DNA from: Bacteroidota bacterium
GTDB taxonomy: Bacteria > Bacteroidota > Bacteroidia > Chitinophagales > Chitinophagaceae
Assembly: GCA_023429985.1 (NCBI GenBank)
Contig: JAEZCV010000167.1
Location: 1 to 16,246, forward strand
Length of the DNA stretch: 16,246 bases
Direction: 5' to 3'
This document shows positions 6,973 to 16,074 of this stretch, piece after piece (position 1 is the first letter of the stretch; the number at the start of each line of letters is the position of its first letter). The notes below the pieces were generated by a model, which saw only the letters and a program-made list of their open reading frames with translations, searched no databases and was not told where the DNA came from. Both the position numbers and the translations under genes were made by a program.

Positions 6973-8577
6973 ATGTTTTCTGCTCAGCAAATCTCTTATC
7001 AACAAACTGGATTTTTTTCCCGCATCGTTTTGGATTATTTGAATGGCAGTAATGAGATCAAATCATTTTACAGTCATACCCCTGATTTGGATGGAATTAA
7101 ACAAGCTATTAACGACCGGGAAAATTTTAATACAAACAGAAATGTGCTGGTGGAAGTATTGAACGATCAATACAACTCTGTTGATGTAGGAGAAAAAACC
7201 AAAGCAAACATTAACCAGCTACTAAATACTAACTGTTTTACAATTTGTACAGCACATCAGCCTAACCTGGCAACGGGACCGCTTTATTTTATATTTAAGA
7301 TCATTCATGTCATTAAACTTTCTGATACTTTAAACAGTAAATTCCCCGACAAACATTTTGTGCCGGTATATTATATGGGTTCGGAAGATGCCGATCTCCA
7401 GGAACTCAATCATTTCATTGTTGGTGGGAAGAAATATGAATGGAACCCAAAACAACAAGGTGCAGTAGGCAGAATGATAGCAGACGATCAGCTGATTAAC
7501 TTATTGGACGAACTGGAAAAACAGTTGGATGTTGAAATTTTTGGAAATGAATTTATAACCTTGCTTAAGAAATGTTTTGTAACCGGAACTTCTATTCAGC
7601 AATCAACATTCAGGCTCGTTCAAAATTTATTTGATCAGTGGGGTTTAATTGTTCTTATTGCTGATGATGCCAGGTTTAAAAAGCAAATGATAAAGCTCTT
7701 TGAAGACGACCTGCTGCATCATAAGCCTTCTGCCATAGTTGAAAAAACAATTAAACGCTTTCCTTCTGTGTACAATGTGCAGGCATCGGCAAGGGAAATA
7801 AACCTTTTTTATCTGGATGAACAAATAAGAGAAAGGATTGAAAGATCAGGCGCAGAATATAAAGTGGTTAATACTTCGCTTAGGTTCAGCCAACAGGAGC
7901 TGCTGCAATTGCTGGAAGACGAACCTGGTAAGTTCAGCCCGAATGTTATTCTGCGAGGAATTTTCCAGGAAACCATTCTTCCTAATATTGCATTTATTGG
8001 TGGGGGCGGCGAACTTGCTTACTGGCTGGAACTAAAAGATCTTTTTGATCATTATAAAGTTCCCTATCCTGTAATTGTTCTTCGTAATTCATTTTTGATA
8101 GTGGACAAAAAGCTCAGGGATAAGATCAGTCGTACGCGGCTTTCCATCGAAGATTTTTTTGCTGACGAACATTCAATCATGAACATGGTTGTGAAAAAGC
8201 AGTCGTTGAACCAGGTGAGTTTAAATGGTAGTATGGAAAAAGCAACTGAATTGTTCGCGCAGGTAAAAGAACAGGCATCCTCAATTGATTCCACGCTTTC
8301 CAATCATGTTTCGGCTATAGAGGCACGTTATATTAAGTTGCTTCAGGAGCTGGAGAAAAAAATGCTTCGTGCAGAAAAAAGGAAATTTATTGACACAACA
8401 AAACATGTTCAAACTATCCGCGCTATACTTTTCCCGGGAAACAGTTTGCAGGAAAGAAAGGAAAACCTTGCAGGTTTTTACGCACGTTTTGGGAAGCAGT
8501 TCATCGAGGAATTATACCATTACTCATTAGGCCTGGAACAGGAGTTTGTAGTGCTGACAGAAGATCAGTCAAATTGA
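6973..8577 (+). CDS. bshC: Putative cysteine ligase BshC (bacillithiol biosynthesis)
   Basis: A 534-residue cytoplasmic protein, about the usual BshC length (~540). Family knowledge: BshC is thought to add cysteine to glucosaminyl-malate, the last step in making the thiol bacillithiol. Visible signatures: an N-terminus matching the family (Tyr-Gln-Gln-Thr-Gly-Phe-Phe then DYL at 21-23); the nucleotide-fold motif TAHQPN...TGPLYFIFK at 93-109 (often TGHQ in other phyla, here Ala replaces Gly); YMGSEDADLQE; GGGGELAYWLELK followed by PYPVIVLRNSF; and a C-terminal helical coiled-coil region (~410-480) with LFPGNSLQERKEN after it. The ATG at 6973 is the first Met and fits the family N-terminus. It appears to be a single-gene unit after a strong terminator. 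Other bacillithiol genes (bshA, bshB) are not in the window. The 3' end overlaps purE on the other strand by 13 bp. Confidence 0.93.
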   Translation: MFSAQQISYQQTGFFSRIVLDYLNGSNEIKSFYSHTPDLDGIKQAINDRENFNTNRNVLVEVLNDQYNSVDVGEKTKANINQLLNTNCFTICTAHQPNLATGPLYFIFKIIHVIKLSDTLNSKFPDKHFVPVYYMGSEDADLQELNHFIVGGKKYEWNPKQQGAVGRMIADDQLINLLDELEKQLDVEIFGNEFITLLKKCFVTGTSIQQSTFRLVQNLFDQWGLIVLIADDARFKKQMIKLFEDDLLHHKPSAIVEKTIKRFPSVYNVQASAREINLFYLDEQIRERIERSGAEYKVVNTSLRFSQQELLQLLEDEPGKFSPNVILRGIFQETILPNIAFIGGGGELAYWLELKDLFDHYKVPYPVIVLRNSFLIVDKKLRDKISRTRLSIEDFFADEHSIMNMVVKKQSLNQVSLNGSMEKATELFAQVKEQASSIDSTLSNHVSAIEARYIKLLQELEKKMLRAEKRKFIDTTKHVQTIRAILFPGNSLQERKENLAGFYARFGKQFIEELYHYSLGLEQEFVVLTEDQSN

Positions 8578-9092
8578 TTAGGATGACCCGAGGAGCGGAG
8601 CTTTGAAACTTTTTCCAACACTTCCGCCTCCATATTATTTTTAAATTCAGATATTTTTTTTCCTATGGCTGGCTCAAAACTTCCAATTACCTGGGCGGCA
8701 AGTATGCCTGCATTTTTTGCAGCGTTTAAAGCAACTGTAGCCACAGGAACGCCATTGGGCATTTGAAGAATTGATAAAACGGAATCCCAGCCATCAATGG
8801 AGTTGGAAGATTTTATTGGAACACCAATAACAGGTAATGTTGTAAGCGAAGCAACCATGCCGGGTAAATGGGCGGCACCGCCGGCGCCGGCAATTATTAC
8901 TTTAAGACCCCTGTTGGCTGCGGATTTTGCATATTCCATCATTCTGGCAGGCGTGCGGTGGGCAGATACAACCGTGAGTTCAAAACCTATTTCCATAAGC
9001 TTTAAAAAGTCAGCAGCAGCCTGCATCACAGGAAGGTCGCTGTCGCTACCCATAATAATTCCCACCTGTATGGATGTATTATTCTGTTCCAT
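8565..9092 (-). CDS. purE: N5-carboxyaminoimidazole ribonucleotide mutase PurE
   Basis: A 175-residue class I PurE, slightly longer than the usual ~160-170. It converts N5-CAIR to CAIR in de novo purine synthesis and by family knowledge forms an octamer in the cytoplasm. The active-site loops are intact: GSDSDLP at 15-21, SAHRTP at 43-48 with the catalytic His45, and AGAGGAAHLPGM at 68-79, followed by GVPI and MPNGVPVATVA. The ATG at 9090-9092 lies six residues before the first conserved beta strand. The gene is 72 nt downstream of the TolC-like gene on the same strand, so it may be read through from the efflux operon; I see no good promoter in the gap. Its substrate is made by PurK, encoded at 14786-15913 on the other side of the efflux genes. 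Stop overlaps the bshC 3' end. Confidence 0.96.
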   Translation of the reverse strand: MEQNNTSIQVGIIMGSDSDLPVMQAAADFLKLMEIGFELTVVSAHRTPARMMEYAKSAANRGLKVIIAGAGGAAHLPGMVASLTTLPVIGVPIKSSNSIDGWDSVLSILQMPNGVPVATVALNAAKNAGILAAQVIGSFEPAIGKKISEFKNNMEAEVLEKVSKLRSSGHPNQFD

Positions 9093-9164
9093 AAGAATGA
9101 TTAATATTCCGGTGAAAAATACACCATGATTTTTAAATCAGAGAAAGTTTCAGTTCTTCAATAA

Positions 9165-10502
9165 TTATTTTACAAGATCACCACGCAATCGTAGCAATTC
9201 TATTTCCGCGACCTTGGTATTATACCGCGCTTCAATTAACCGGTTAAGTGCTTCGAACAAACTTTGTTGCGCTTCTCTCATCTCAATAAATGTACTGATG
9301 CCAAGGCGATACCTTTCCCTGGCAATAAAAATATTTTCCCGCACATATTGAATATTCTCTTCTTCAAGTGCCAGTGCTTTTTGATAGAGATCATAATCGC
9401 GGTAGGCATTGGCAACACTTGTATTCAACAGTGCTAAATTTCTATCGTACAAAAGTTGCTGTGTTTGAATATTCAACTCAGCAGCTTTTATCAGCCGCTT
9501 GTTGGTAAATCCGTTGAACAGGGGTATAGTAGCTGTAAATCCATAATTAAATCCATGATTCCGGTTGAATAATGGCTGAAATGGATTAATTACATCCTTA
9601 TTATCGGTTTTACTGAAATTATATGCCGAATTGAATTCAACAACCGGAAATCTTTCAGCTCTTCTTAACTGCAAATCGGTTTCAGCAAGCCTCAGGTTAC
9701 TTTGTGCAATCAGCAGTTCGGGGTTTGAAACTGTAAGAGATCCCTGTATAGAATCAAGTGTTAGAAAAGCATTGTAAGTAATGGTGGTATCTGCCAGATC
9801 AAAATCATTACCAACAGGTAATACCAGTAACTGGTTTAGCTGCTCTTTGGTTTTATTGATCTGGGTTAGCTGGTTCAGTCGGGCTGAGCGTTGCGCATTT
9901 AAATCAATTCTTGCCTGCAAAATATCCGGTTTGGCGCCTGTACCAATGTCAAATTTATATTGAGCAAGTGTTAATCGCTCCTGGCTCAATTCTATTTGCT
10001 CCTCGATGGCTTTTAATTGTTGCTCCTGCCTCACTACATCAAAATACAACCCCATAACATCTGCAACAGTATTGATCACCTGAGCTTTTATCTGTAATTC
10101 TCCCAGGTTAACCAGCTGACTTAAACGATCGCGTGCAATGAACATCCTGAAGCCGTCAAACAAAGTCCAGTCAAGGTTAAGTGAAGCCTGCAGGTTAGAA
10201 GATCGAATACCATTCCTTTCCCTCTTTGAATTATCGGCAAGTACCTGTTTCTGGTTATTATTGTTCCAGGTAATTCCGCCTCCTGCATTCAGGCGGGGCA
10301 GCAAAGAATAATTAGCATAGGCCAGGTCAAGTGCAGCCAGTAATGAATCATTCCTTGTAAGTGCAATATCAAAGTTGTTTTGAAGTGATGTTGCAATGGC
10401 TTCATTCAGGCTGAGCACCTTTTTTTGTCCATGTACAGAATTTACCGACACTACCAGTATAAAAAAATAGAGTATTCTTAATAATGTTCTTTTGTATTTC
10501 AA
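9165..10502 (-). CDS. TolC-family outer-membrane efflux channel
   Basis: A 445-residue outer-membrane factor of the TolC/OprM type. It would form the trimeric exit duct for the RND pump encoded just upstream. Seen: a Sec signal peptide (Lys/Arg-rich start, hydrophobic ILYFFILVVSV, likely cleaved after Gly25 before QKK), then two similar outer-membrane efflux repeats (about 30-230 and 240-440) with LNEAIATSLQNN at the first repeat start and long amphipathic helices with the typical Ala/Leu/Gln heptads. The start is TTG (10500-10502): an in-frame TAA lies two codons upstream and no ATG precedes the signal peptide. It begins 13 nt after the RND stop, so it is surely co-transcribed. Unlike many OprM-type proteins it has no lipobox. 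Substrate cannot be told from sequence. Confidence 0.93.
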   Translation of the reverse strand: MKYKRTLLRILYFFILVVSVNSVHGQKKVLSLNEAIATSLQNNFDIALTRNDSLLAALDLAYANYSLLPRLNAGGGITWNNNNQKQVLADNSKRERNGIRSSNLQASLNLDWTLFDGFRMFIARDRLSQLVNLGELQIKAQVINTVADVMGLYFDVVRQEQQLKAIEEQIELSQERLTLAQYKFDIGTGAKPDILQARIDLNAQRSARLNQLTQINKTKEQLNQLLVLPVGNDFDLADTTITYNAFLTLDSIQGSLTVSNPELLIAQSNLRLAETDLQLRRAERFPVVEFNSAYNFSKTDNKDVINPFQPLFNRNHGFNYGFTATIPLFNGFTNKRLIKAAELNIQTQQLLYDRNLALLNTSVANAYRDYDLYQKALALEEENIQYVRENIFIARERYRLGISTFIEMREAQQSLFEALNRLIEARYNTKVAEIELLRLRGDLVK

Positions 10503-10515
10503 CGCTTAAATTTGT

Positions 10516-13500
10516 TTAATAGGTGTGGTTAACCTGTTCTGCCTCTTTGTTTCTCTCATCCATTTTCTCCAGTTCATTCTTCTCTTTTTTTGTTGACATA
10601 AATGAATACATCGCAGGAATGACAAACAAGGTTAGGATAAGTGAGAACATAATGCCTCCCACCAAAACTACACCAAGCGGAATACGACTGGTAGCTGCAG
10701 CTCCCAGCGATAACGCAATTGGAAGCGCGCCTAAAGCCATGGTAAGACTCGTCATTAAAATGGGTCTTAACCTTTGGGTTGCTGCAAAAATCACCGCCTC
10801 CATTTTCGGCATGCCCTTTAACCTGCTTTGGTTGGCAAATTCAACAATTAAAATTCCATTCTTTGTAACAATACCAATAAGCATGATCATGCCGATCTGG
10901 GAAAAAATATTAATTGTATGCCCAAACAACCACAAAGTTAATAGCGCACCCGCAATGGCCAGTGGCACCGTAAACATGATAATTAAGGGATCAATAAAAC
11001 TTTCAAATTGCGCAGCCAGTACAAGAAAGATCAGCCCCAGGGCAAGCATTAAAGCAAAATTGGTATTGCTGGAGCTTTCGGCAAAATCGCGGCTCGAACC
11101 GGTAAGTTGTGTTGCAAATGTTTCGTCCAGTAATTTATTTGCAATGCCCTGCATGGCTTCAATGCCATCGCCCACGGTAGCACCTGGCGCTGTGCCCGAA
11201 GAAATGGTAGCCGATTTATAACGGTTATGATGATAAATGGTAGATGGAGTGGTGGCTTCTTCCATGGTAACCAGGTTATCGAGGCTGATCATGTCGCCAT
11301 TATTATTTCTTACATACAAACCTTTCAGATCCGTTGGATCGTCCCTGTCGCTGCGGGCAACCTGTCCCATTACCTGGTATTGCTTTCCTTCCCTGGTAAA
11401 ATAACCAAACCTCCGGTTACTTAATGCCAGTTGAAGTGCCTGCGAAACGGCTTCAACACTTACCCCCAGCTGGCTTGCCTTCATCCTGTCCACATTAATT
11501 CTTAACTCAGGTTTATTGAACTTTAAATTGGCGTCCACGCCCTGCAAGGCAGGATGCCTTCCGGCTTCCTCTAAAAATTTGGGTAACACTTCTGCCAGCT
11601 TGTCGAAATTATTGTTTTGAATAACAAATTGTACTGGTTGCCCGCCACGCCTGCTCACTGCTATGGTTTGTTCTTCAATGGCAAAGGCCCGTCCTTCATT
11701 AAACCTGGGTAAATTCCGGTTGATCATTTCCACGATCTCTTTCTGTGAGCGTTCCCTGTCTTTTGGCTCTACCATTGTAACTCTCACAAAACCCGAATTG
11801 GCCGAGCCGCCACTCCAGCCGGGTGAGGTAACGGAAAGCACTACCTGTTTTTCTGGAACAGAATCCAGCATCAGCTGGTTAAGGCGGTCAATGAATTTAT
11901 CCATAGCATCGAAGGATGTTCCTTCGGGTGCGCTTACCGAAAGCCTGAACTGGCTCCTGTCTTCCATGGGAGCAAGTTCACTGGGAAGATCCCTGCCAAT
12001 TATAAAGATCATGGCACCGCATATAGCAATGATCACAAAAGCAATGAACCTGAACTTCATGAACTTTACAAGTGCATTGCGGTAACTGTTTTCCATCCAA
12101 CGGAAAAAAGGTTCCGTTTTATTATAGAACCACGAATGTTTATGATTTTTCCTTGTAAGCTTTACGGCTAGTACCGGGGTTAAGGTGAGTGATACAAATG
12201 CCGAGATCAATACAGCACCTGCTACCACAATTCCAAATTCACGAAATAGCCTTCCTACAAATCCCTGTAAAAAGATAATGGGCAGAAAAACACAGGCAAG
12301 CGTGATGGATGTTGCAATTACAGCAAAATATATTTCCTTGGATCCTTCCTTGGCAGCCTGGTATTTAGGCATGCCGGCTTCCATTTTCTTATAAATGTTT
12401 TCGGTTACCACAATACCATCATCCACCACCAAACCGGTTGCCAGAACAATAGCCAGTAAGGTTAGTACATTAATAGTAAATCCGGAAATGTACATGATAA
12501 AAAAAGCACCGATCAATGCTACAGGGATATCGATCAATGGCCTGATGGCGATCAGCCAGTCGCGGAAAAATAAATAAATGATCAGTACCACAAGAATAAT
12601 GGCAATGATTAAAGTTTCTTCCACTTCCGAAATGGAATTTTTAATGAAGCGTGTCTGGTCCAGTGCTATATTCAGTGAAATGTCTTCAGGCATTTCGGCT
12701 TTGATCTGTTCAAACCTTTTATAAAATTCATTTGAAATGGCTACATAGTTCGATCCAGGTTGCGGAACAATTGCCAGCGCAATCATAGGAATTCCACTTT
12801 CCTTTAAAACAGTTTCTTCATTTTCAGGACCCAATACAGCTTCTCCTATATCGCGTATCCTTACTTCACTTCCTTCAACATTTTTAATAATAATGTTGTT
12901 AAATTCTTCTTCGGTATTGAGCCTTCCAAAAGTTCGAACCGTAAGCTCTGTTGCATCGCCCGTAATTTTTCCGGAAGGGAGTTCAATATTTTCTCTTAAC
13001 AATGCTACCTGTACATCCTGTGCTGTTAAGGAATATGCAGCCAGCTTTTGCGGTTCAAACCATATGCGCATGGCATATCTTTTTTCGCCCCAGATCTGTA
13101 TTCCACTTACACCCTGTATGGTTTGAATTCTTTCAACCAGCACATTATTTGCCCATTCGGTGATCTGTAACTGGTTGCGTGTATTGCTTTGCACCGTCAT
13201 AGATATGATGGCATCGGCACTGGCATCGGCTTTTGAAACTACAGGCGGACTTTCCAGATCGTCGGGAAGGGAGCGTGAAGCCTGTGATACTTTATCGCGT
13301 ACATCGTTTGCAGCTGCTTCCAGGTCAACATTCAAATCAAATTCAACATTAATATTGCTTGAGCCTGAACTTGAAGATGAAGTAATATTATTAACACCGG
13401 CAATACCGTTAATGGCTTTTTCAAGCGGCTCCGTGATCTGGGTTTCTATAATATCAGGATTGGCACCTCCATAAGAAGTGCGCACATTAATATTGGGCGG

Positions 13501-13623
13501 GTCAATGGCCGGATAATCTCTTACTCCAAGGAAATTGAATCCAATTACGCCAAAAACCACGATCACTATGTTTAGTACTACAGCAAGTACAGGTCTTCTT
13601 AAACTTAGTTCAGATATATTCAT
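10516..13623 (-). CDS. RND multidrug efflux transporter (AcrB-like, HAE1 family)
   Basis: A 1035-residue inner-membrane proton-driven pump of full AcrB-type length. Topology follows the family: TM1 near residues 10-30; a large periplasmic porter domain; TM2-6 (~333-490); TM7 near 523-542; a second periplasmic domain; TM8-12 (~850-1015); and a charged C-terminal tail rich in Lys/Glu. Proton-relay residues are present: Asp401-Asp402 in GLVVDDGIVVTENI (TM4) and Lys921 in TKNGILIVEF (TM10), equivalent to AcrB Asp407/408 and Lys940. VVDDGIVV and the lack of a metal-type relay argue for the hydrophobe/amphiphile (HAE1) branch and against heavy-metal CusA types. The ATG at 13621-13623 directly follows the adaptor's TAA with no gap, suggesting translational coupling. 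The exact substrate (drug, bile-like compound, lipid) is unknown. Confidence 0.96.
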   Translation of the reverse strand: MNISELSLRRPVLAVVLNIVIVVFGVIGFNFLGVRDYPAIDPPNINVRTSYGGANPDIIETQITEPLEKAINGIAGVNNITSSSSSGSSNINVEFDLNVDLEAAANDVRDKVSQASRSLPDDLESPPVVSKADASADAIISMTVQSNTRNQLQITEWANNVLVERIQTIQGVSGIQIWGEKRYAMRIWFEPQKLAAYSLTAQDVQVALLRENIELPSGKITGDATELTVRTFGRLNTEEEFNNIIIKNVEGSEVRIRDIGEAVLGPENEETVLKESGIPMIALAIVPQPGSNYVAISNEFYKRFEQIKAEMPEDISLNIALDQTRFIKNSISEVEETLIIAIILVVLIIYLFFRDWLIAIRPLIDIPVALIGAFFIMYISGFTINVLTLLAIVLATGLVVDDGIVVTENIYKKMEAGMPKYQAAKEGSKEIYFAVIATSITLACVFLPIIFLQGFVGRLFREFGIVVAGAVLISAFVSLTLTPVLAVKLTRKNHKHSWFYNKTEPFFRWMENSYRNALVKFMKFRFIAFVIIAICGAMIFIIGRDLPSELAPMEDRSQFRLSVSAPEGTSFDAMDKFIDRLNQLMLDSVPEKQVVLSVTSPGWSGGSANSGFVRVTMVEPKDRERSQKEIVEMINRNLPRFNEGRAFAIEEQTIAVSRRGGQPVQFVIQNNNFDKLAEVLPKFLEEAGRHPALQGVDANLKFNKPELRINVDRMKASQLGVSVEAVSQALQLALSNRRFGYFTREGKQYQVMGQVARSDRDDPTDLKGLYVRNNNGDMISLDNLVTMEEATTPSTIYHHNRYKSATISSGTAPGATVGDGIEAMQGIANKLLDETFATQLTGSSRDFAESSSNTNFALMLALGLIFLVLAAQFESFIDPLIIMFTVPLAIAGALLTLWLFGHTINIFSQIGMIMLIGIVTKNGILIVEFANQSRLKGMPKMEAVIFAATQRLRPILMTSLTMALGALPIALSLGAAATSRIPLGVVLVGGIMFSLILTLFVIPAMYSFMSTKKEKNELEKMDERNKEAEQVNHTY

Positions 13624-14694
13624 TTACCTGGATTGATTTACGATCTGTTTGATGCTCACCTTTGCTTCCGGTTTCAGCCCAAGCAATCCCGTAACTATGA
13701 TTGTGTCTCCTTTATTTAATCCACTTGTTACCTGCACGTTTGAGGAATCTCTTACGCCGGTAACCACATCAACAAAATCGGCAACACCATTCCTGTATAT
13801 ATAAACTTTTTTTCCTCTTGCCTGTGGAATGATGGCCTGTGTAGGGATCATTAATGCATCCGGATCCGGATCGAATGTTAATTTAACCCTTGCAAATGCT
13901 CCGGGTATCAGTCCTGTTGCATCGCCTTTTACATTTGCCCTGATTCCCAGGCTTCGTGTATTTTGCTCTATACCCGATTCAGTGGCATCTATAACAGCTG
14001 TATAATTCCTCGAATTTCCTTCTATCTCAAAATTTACATACTGCCCTTTTTTGATCTTACCCGTATATTTTTCCGGAACGGTAAAATCTAATTGTAAACC
14101 TGTGGTTTTTTGAATGGTGGTAATAACACTTGCAGGTGAAACATAGGCGCCATTGCTAACCATTTTCAATCCCAGCTTACCGGTAAAGGGAGCTCTTATA
14201 ACCGTGCGGGAAATTTCTGTATTGATAATGTCCAGGTCAGCTCTTAAATTATTAACCTGCAACCGTGTAACATCATAATCCTGTTTGCTGATGCCTCCTA
14301 TTTTTTGGAGCTCGTTATAGCGTTGTTCTGTTTGTTGCGCAATATCCAGCTGTACCTGTAATTTTCTCTTCTGCGCCTGCAGGTCGGCATCGTATAATTT
14401 AGCAATTACCGATCCTTTCGAAACAATGGAACCTTCTCTTACATTTAAGGAAATGATACGGCCACTTATTTCCGGGTGAATTTCTGTGGATTGTTCGGCT
14501 ACAATACTACCCGGCACTTCAACAGATTCGCTTACGATTTGTGTTCCCACAATATAACCATCCACCTTTACGGCCGGGCGCGGTCCCTGCGACTGCCGAA
14601 CGGTAACTTCTTCCTTTCTTTTGGTACTGCATGAAACAACTGATAATGAAAAAGCAATTATTAAAATTGCAGTAAAGGCATTGTAAAATCTCAC
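13624..14694 (-). CDS. RND periplasmic adaptor (membrane fusion) lipoprotein
   Basis: A 356-residue membrane fusion protein linking the RND pump to the TolC-like channel. It begins with a lipoprotein signal peptide whose lipobox ends VVSC, placing the lipidated Cys at residue 22; the following STKRKEE lacks the acidic surface-export signal known for Bacteroidota, so periplasm-facing anchoring is expected. Then come the first half of the lipoyl/barrel-sandwich domain (VPGSIVAEQSTEI, VREGSIVSKGSVIAKL), an alpha-helical hairpin (~108-165), the second lipoyl half (IRAPFTGKLGL), a beta-barrel (DFTVPEKYTGKIKKGQ), and a membrane-proximal domain (MIPTQAIIPQ, GLNKGDTIIVTGL). The start is GTG at 14692-14694: no in-frame ATG exists before the signal peptide, and upstream the frame closes at a TGA about nine codons away. 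First gene of the efflux operon; its stop abuts the pump start. Confidence 0.94.
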   Translation of the reverse strand: MRFYNAFTAILIIAFSLSVVSCSTKRKEEVTVRQSQGPRPAVKVDGYIVGTQIVSESVEVPGSIVAEQSTEIHPEISGRIISLNVREGSIVSKGSVIAKLYDADLQAQKRKLQVQLDIAQQTEQRYNELQKIGGISKQDYDVTRLQVNNLRADLDIINTEISRTVIRAPFTGKLGLKMVSNGAYVSPASVITTIQKTTGLQLDFTVPEKYTGKIKKGQYVNFEIEGNSRNYTAVIDATESGIEQNTRSLGIRANVKGDATGLIPGAFARVKLTFDPDPDALMIPTQAIIPQARGKKVYIYRNGVADFVDVVTGVRDSSNVQVTSGLNKGDTIIVTGLLGLKPEAKVSIKQIVNQSR

Positions 14695-14722
14695 CGGGAT
14701 ATATATATTAATGTTAGAACGT

Positions 14723-14730
14723 CAAAATTA
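14723..14730 (-). promoter_or_regulatory. Candidate -7 element for the efflux operon
   Basis: Read on the minus strand this is TAATTTTG, a full match to the Bacteroidota -7 consensus TAnnTTTG. It sits 28 nt upstream of the GTG start of the adaptor, which would give a leader of about 20 nt. No good TTG/TTTG -33 element lies at the expected distance, so the operon may instead or also be read from purK. Confidence 0.4.
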
Positions 14731-14785
14731 AGTTTCCCAAACTTAGAAACCTTCTTAAAGTTTTCGGCGTTAAACATTTTAACGT

Positions 14786-15913
14786 TTAGCGGGCGGATCT
14801 CACTTTTATTGCCTGTCGCACTTTGTTGGCCTTGTGTATAAGGTCCTGCTTTTGACTGCTGATTATGGTTACATGTCCCATCTTTCGGCCGGGCCGGGTT
14901 TCGCGTTTTCCATAAAGGTGAAGGAAGGCATTGTCAATGGATAATACTTCTTCAAGGCCTTCATAAACCACAGGGCCAGAAAAGCCTTCATCGCCAATTA
15001 CATTTACCATGGCTGAAGAGAGAATAGCCCTGGTGTTTCCTAATGGATGTCCCAGCATGATCCTCCACAGCATGTCGAATTGTGATGAAAAATGCGATTC
15101 AATGGTATGATGCCCGCTGTTATGAACACGAGGTGCTGTTTCATTTACATACACTTCATCATCAATATCAATAAACAATTCCACGGCAAATATGCCTGGC
15201 GACTGAAAATTTCTTACCACTGCTGAAGCAATGGCTTCAATCTTCCAGAGAATTTTTTCACTTATATCGGCAGGGGAGATCTGGTAGTCCAACTGGTTCA
15301 GGTCTTTATTAAATACCATTTCCACAGGTGGATATAATGCAGTTTTAAGATTGTTGTCAACCGCAATGATCTGAGCGATCTCCTTTTTAATTATCACTTT
15401 TTTTTCAAGCACGCTCAAAGTATCGAAGCCTGCTTCTTTGGAAGAAAGGTCCTCAATAAGTTGCACGCCTCTGCCGTCATATCCACCTTCAGCCAGTTTT
15501 TGAACGCCGGGAAGTAATTGTGAATATTGTGAAATTTCATTTTTCGATTGCAGAACTGCAAAAGCAGGGGAAGGGATCTCATGCTCTTTGTAAAATTGTT
15601 TCTGCAGCACTTTGTTCTTTATTATGCGCAGCACCGAAGGCCTGGGATAAACAGCAACGCCTTCCTTTTCAAGTTTTTCAAGTGCTTCAACATTAACATT
15701 CTCAATTTCTATGGTAAGTGCATCCAGTTGCTTTCCGAAATTGTAAACGGTATCAAAATCCCGGATATCGCCTTTAATAAAGTAGCGGCAAAGATGGGCT
15801 GCAGGGCAATCATCATCGTTTTCAAGTACATGGGTCTCTACCTGGTAATTGGCTGCGGCCTGTAATAACATTCTGCCCAATTGTCCGCCTCCGAGAATGC
15901 CAACTTTTAACAT
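14786..15913 (-). CDS. purK: N5-carboxyaminoimidazole ribonucleotide synthase PurK
   Basis: A 375-residue ATP-grasp enzyme of usual length that makes N5-CAIR from AIR, ATP and bicarbonate in de novo purine synthesis; PurE then rearranges the product. Visible: the N-terminal pre-ATP-grasp loop GILGGGQLGRM (5-15), IEIENVN, the ATP-binding segment NKVLQKQFYKEHEIPSP, the glycine-rich loop EGGYDGRGV (~142-150), and the metal/substrate motif VNETAPRVHNSGHHT (~256-270; the family more often has Pro where Val follows APR). The C-terminal domain carries HLYGKRETRPGRKMGHVT. The ATG at 15911-15913 opens directly onto the first beta strand. It is the first gene of the minus-strand cluster; a 91-nt gap separates it from the efflux adaptor. 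No convincing promoter was found in the 252-nt region in front of it. Confidence 0.96.
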   Translation of the reverse strand: MLKVGILGGGQLGRMLLQAAANYQVETHVLENDDDCPAAHLCRYFIKGDIRDFDTVYNFGKQLDALTIEIENVNVEALEKLEKEGVAVYPRPSVLRIIKNKVLQKQFYKEHEIPSPAFAVLQSKNEISQYSQLLPGVQKLAEGGYDGRGVQLIEDLSSKEAGFDTLSVLEKKVIIKKEIAQIIAVDNNLKTALYPPVEMVFNKDLNQLDYQISPADISEKILWKIEAIASAVVRNFQSPGIFAVELFIDIDDEVYVNETAPRVHNSGHHTIESHFSSQFDMLWRIMLGHPLGNTRAILSSAMVNVIGDEGFSGPVVYEGLEEVLSIDNAFLHLYGKRETRPGRKMGHVTIISSQKQDLIHKANKVRQAIKVRSAR

Positions 15914-16074
15914 GCCGCGAAGATAGGAGATTGTATGTCTTGAAATATTGCAGCTTTTAACCTGTACAATTTCATCAACAGGTAAGGTTGAATAATACGA
16001 TAGGAATGAAGATATATACCTCGCAATTTTACCCGTTTTTACCCATATGTTTTGTTTAATTTCCCTTTAAAGTG

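Noticed and set aside
9127..9140. Palindrome TGATTTTTAAATCA between the TolC-like gene and purE as terminator or operator
   Set aside because: Only 6 AT-rich pairs with a 2-nt loop, expected by chance in AT-rich spacer, and not directly followed by a T-run on the minus strand.
10523..11221. A 232-codon plus-strand open frame
   Set aside because: It lies wholly antisense to the 3' part of the RND pump gene, whose protein is clearly real. Other plus-strand frames across 11227-13474 are rejected for the same reason.
14771..14788. Imperfect hairpin (TAAAC...GTTTA) overlapping the purK stop, as a terminator
   Set aside because: An AT-rich stem with a tiny loop and no T-run following on the minus strand; read-through from purK into the efflux genes stays possible.
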